DNA of 15,876 nucleotides from Bacteroidales bacterium (GTDB lineage: Bacteria > Bacteroidota > Bacteroidia > Bacteroidales > WCHB1-69): assembly GCA_017618435.1 (NCBI GenBank), contig JAFZUH010000069.1, positions 1 to 15,876 of the forward strand, in the 5' to 3' direction. The notes under the pieces were generated by a model that made no database searches, had not been told where the DNA came from, and saw only the letters and a list, made by a program, of their open reading frames with translations. Below, in pieces: positions 14,106 to 15,876 of this stretch. The first letter of the stretch is position 1; each line of letters starts with the position of its first letter. The position numbers were made by a program, and so were the translations under genes.

Positions 14106-15260
14106 TTATTTCGCAAAAGTAGCATTTTTATTTTTCATGGAACGGGATTTCCATTGACTGTTTTTAAACAGCATAAGTATCAGCACCCACACAATATAAA
14201 AAGGATAAGCCACTGCCGTAATAGGATAATATCTCAATATGCGTTTTTGCTTGATAAACCTTGCCCACGAAGCAATAATAGGAAAATCCACGACAAACTT
14301 TACCGCCCACACCGCCAATGGAACAAACCATTGCACAGTAGAACAAGCAGCCAAAACAAGCAAAACCACAATTCCGAAAGATACCATAGCCACACACAAA
14401 GCCAGAAATTGGGTAAATCTATCAGTATAATATTTTGTTTTGCCCCCCCAGCGTGAACGTTGGGAAAAAAATGATTGTATGGTTGTCATAGGATAGGTTT
14501 GCACAATGGATTCCGGAGATTTTACAAACCCTATAGATTCCGCTCCATAGTGTTTTTTGCAGGCTTGCAACAAAAATATATCGTCTCCACTGGCAAGATG
14601 ATATTTTTTGCGTATCTCATCAAGCAAAGTAGAATAAGTTTGTTTTTCAAAACAGATATTGGCACCGTTGCACATAACAGGCTGGTTGCCGGCTATCGCC
14701 CCTGCTCCTATTGCTATTAATGTACCAAATTCCATTTGTTGCATATTTCCAAACAATGTTTGAGGAGAAAACAATGCAACAGGAGCCGAAATTATACAAC
14801 AATGTGTTTGTTGATAATATCCTGCAAATTCATTTAACCAACCTTGCGGCACCACACAATCGGCATCGGTACAAGCCACCAATTCATATTTGGCATGCCC
14901 GACAGCACATTCTATGCCATATTTTTTGCCAAATTGACTATCCAATTGCAACATTTGAACAGAAAACATATTGTGTTCAACAAAAAAATCTCTTATCAAT
15001 GCCGTTGTATTATCGGTAGAATGATCATCTACAAAAATAATTTCAAATTGAGATACAGGATATTGCAGATTTATTAATGAATGAAGCAAATGTACTATTC
15101 TATCCGCCTCATTTCTATATACCACAACGATGGAAATTCCCGATAAATTTTCATTTTTTGTTTGAAACACAGGCATTTTTATCCAGCCCCATGTAAACCG
15201 CAAGACAAAAATAACATACAAAACAAGAAAAACAACAATAATAAACTCTATTACTAACAT
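14106..15260 (-). CDS. Membrane-bound family 2 glycosyltransferase
   Basis: This 384-aa protein has an N-terminal membrane span at about 4-24. A GT-A catalytic domain follows, about 40-270: VVVYRNEADRI (45-55), FVDDHSTDNT (76-85), the DAD metal site (132-134) after LVACT, the acid GDD (225-227) and QRSRW (267-271), as in processive and membrane GT2 enzymes. Three C-terminal spans lie at about 285-306, 309-332 and 345-366. It should transfer a sugar from a nucleotide donor to a lipid or glycan at the inner membrane; the acceptor cannot be told. It follows the flippase-like gene by 8 bases, which suggests the two handle the same lipid-linked glycan. Confidence 0.92.
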   Translation of the reverse strand: MLVIEFIIVVFLVLYVIFVLRFTWGWIKMPVFQTKNENLSGISIVVVYRNEADRIVHLLHSLINLQYPVSQFEIIFVDDHSTDNTTALIRDFFVEHNMFSVQMLQLDSQFGKKYGIECAVGHAKYELVACTDADCVVPQGWLNEFAGYYQQTHCCIISAPVALFSPQTLFGNMQQMEFGTLIAIGAGAIAGNQPVMCNGANICFEKQTYSTLLDEIRKKYHLASGDDIFLLQACKKHYGAESIGFVKSPESIVQTYPMTTIQSFFSQRSRWGGKTKYYTDRFTQFLALCVAMVSFGIVVLLVLAACSTVQWFVPLAVWAVKFVVDFPIIASWARFIKQKRILRYYPITAVAYPFYIVWVLILMLFKNSQWKSRSMKNKNATFAK

Positions 15261-15268
15261 TTTACTAT

Positions 15269-15876
15269 TTATTTGATGTTTTTCGTTCTAAACACCCGCA
15301 AAGAAAACACAAAACAAGAGCCAATCAAAGCCGGAACAACAACATTCAACAGCCATAAAAATGTTGTTGCAGCCACAATAGACACCTCACTTACACCATT
15401 TGCAGACAATATTGCACTTGCATTGACATACAACAACAAAGCCACAGAAGCCCTTACCCCCAATTCACTCAATACCCATGTGGGAATAAGACTTGTCAAG
15501 AAAAAATATACACAAGTCATCATAACAAAAGGCAGCATAGGCATTGATACATCAAAACAACAAAATGCCAAAAACATTTGTACAACAAAAACAATATATC
15601 TGCCCAAGGAAAAAAGTAAGATGTTCAACAATTCCATTGAGGTATAATTTTGAAAAAAACACAATTTTTCGACCCAGTTGGTTTGTTGCAACCACCCTAT
15701 TTTCTTGCATAAATTATAAATTTTTGCTACATTGAAATACAAATACAAAAACAGTATCAACATCAGCCCTATCAACAATAAACCCAATATAAGCACAATC
15801 GGATTCATCGCTTGATAATAATGAAACAACAACATATATCCCCCACCGACAATCCCCATAATAATAGTTACAATCA
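15269..15876 (-). CDS. Lysylphosphatidylglycerol-synthase-type (flippase-like) membrane protein, 5' end beyond the window
   Basis: The frame is still open at the right edge, so the ATG at 15859 is internal or only a possible start. At least 200 C-terminal residues are present, nearly all hydrophobic, with about five membrane spans. The segment SLIPTWVLSELGVRASVALLL corresponds to the 'P.....LGVRE' signature of the LPG_synthase_TM / UPF0104 family (AglD-like), often found beside glycosyltransferases and proposed to move lipid-linked sugars. No catalytic MprF domain is attached here. It is upstream of the GT2 gene by 8 bases and heads what is visible of the minus-strand operon. Confidence 0.78.
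   Translation of the reverse strand, partial: IVTIIMGIVGGGYMLLFHYYQAMNPIVLILGLLLIGLMLILFLYLYFNVAKIYNLCKKIGWLQQTNWVEKLCFFQNYTSMELLNILLFSLGRYIVFVVQMFLAFCCFDVSMPMLPFVMMTCVYFFLTSLIPTWVLSELGVRASVALLLYVNASAILSANGVSEVSIVAATTFLWLLNVVVPALIGSCFVFSLRVFRTKNIK

Overview
The window looks like chromosomal DNA of an anaerobic member of the Bacteroidales (Bacteroidota). It is AT-rich and has A-rich start regions without clear Shine-Dalgarno sites. It shows several copies of the Bacteroidota -7 promoter motif TAnnTTTG, a type IX secretion (T9SS) sorting domain, a DUF4105/Lnb-type protein, a BspA-like leucine-rich-repeat protein and a Cthe_2159-type beta-helix protein. The genus cannot be told from this window.

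Layout. (1) Bases 1-2861, minus strand: a 238-aa membrane protein, a 194-aa protein with a predicted helix-turn-helix, then a BspA-like surface protein that runs off the left edge. I cannot name the first two; they are the best candidates here for an undescribed system. (2) Bases 2862-3311: a gene-poor stretch with hairpins, a GC-rich patch, one possible promoter and a REP-like palindrome. (3) Bases 3312-4484, minus: a periplasmic/membrane protein with a DUF4105 (Lnb N-terminal) domain. (4) Bases 4485-4733: a very AT-rich divergent promoter region. (5) Bases 4734-10007, plus: a four-gene operon, abfD-abfT-4hbD-sucD. (6) Bases 10008-10142: two stacked intrinsic terminators, the second probably working in both directions. 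(7) Bases 10143-12601, minus: two translationally coupled exported proteins, a small T9SS-sorted protein and a large Cthe_2159-type protein. They share the same N-terminal module. (8) Bases 12873-15876, minus: a tight four-gene run that starts beyond the right edge: a flippase-like membrane protein (partial), a family 2 glycosyltransferase, a DUF2147 protein and deoC.

How the genes work together. The central operon encodes every step from succinyl-CoA to crotonyl-CoA through succinate semialdehyde, 4-hydroxybutyrate and 4-hydroxybutyryl-CoA. Gene order is the reverse of pathway order. All ligand and catalytic residues I could place are present, so the route looks functional, most likely feeding crotonyl-CoA to butyrate formation. 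The butyryl-CoA dehydrogenase/Etf step is not in this window. The other operons concern the cell envelope: surface adhesin, lipoprotein acylation, exported beta-helix protein, glycan or lipid glycosylation. Deoxyribose-phosphate aldolase is the exception.
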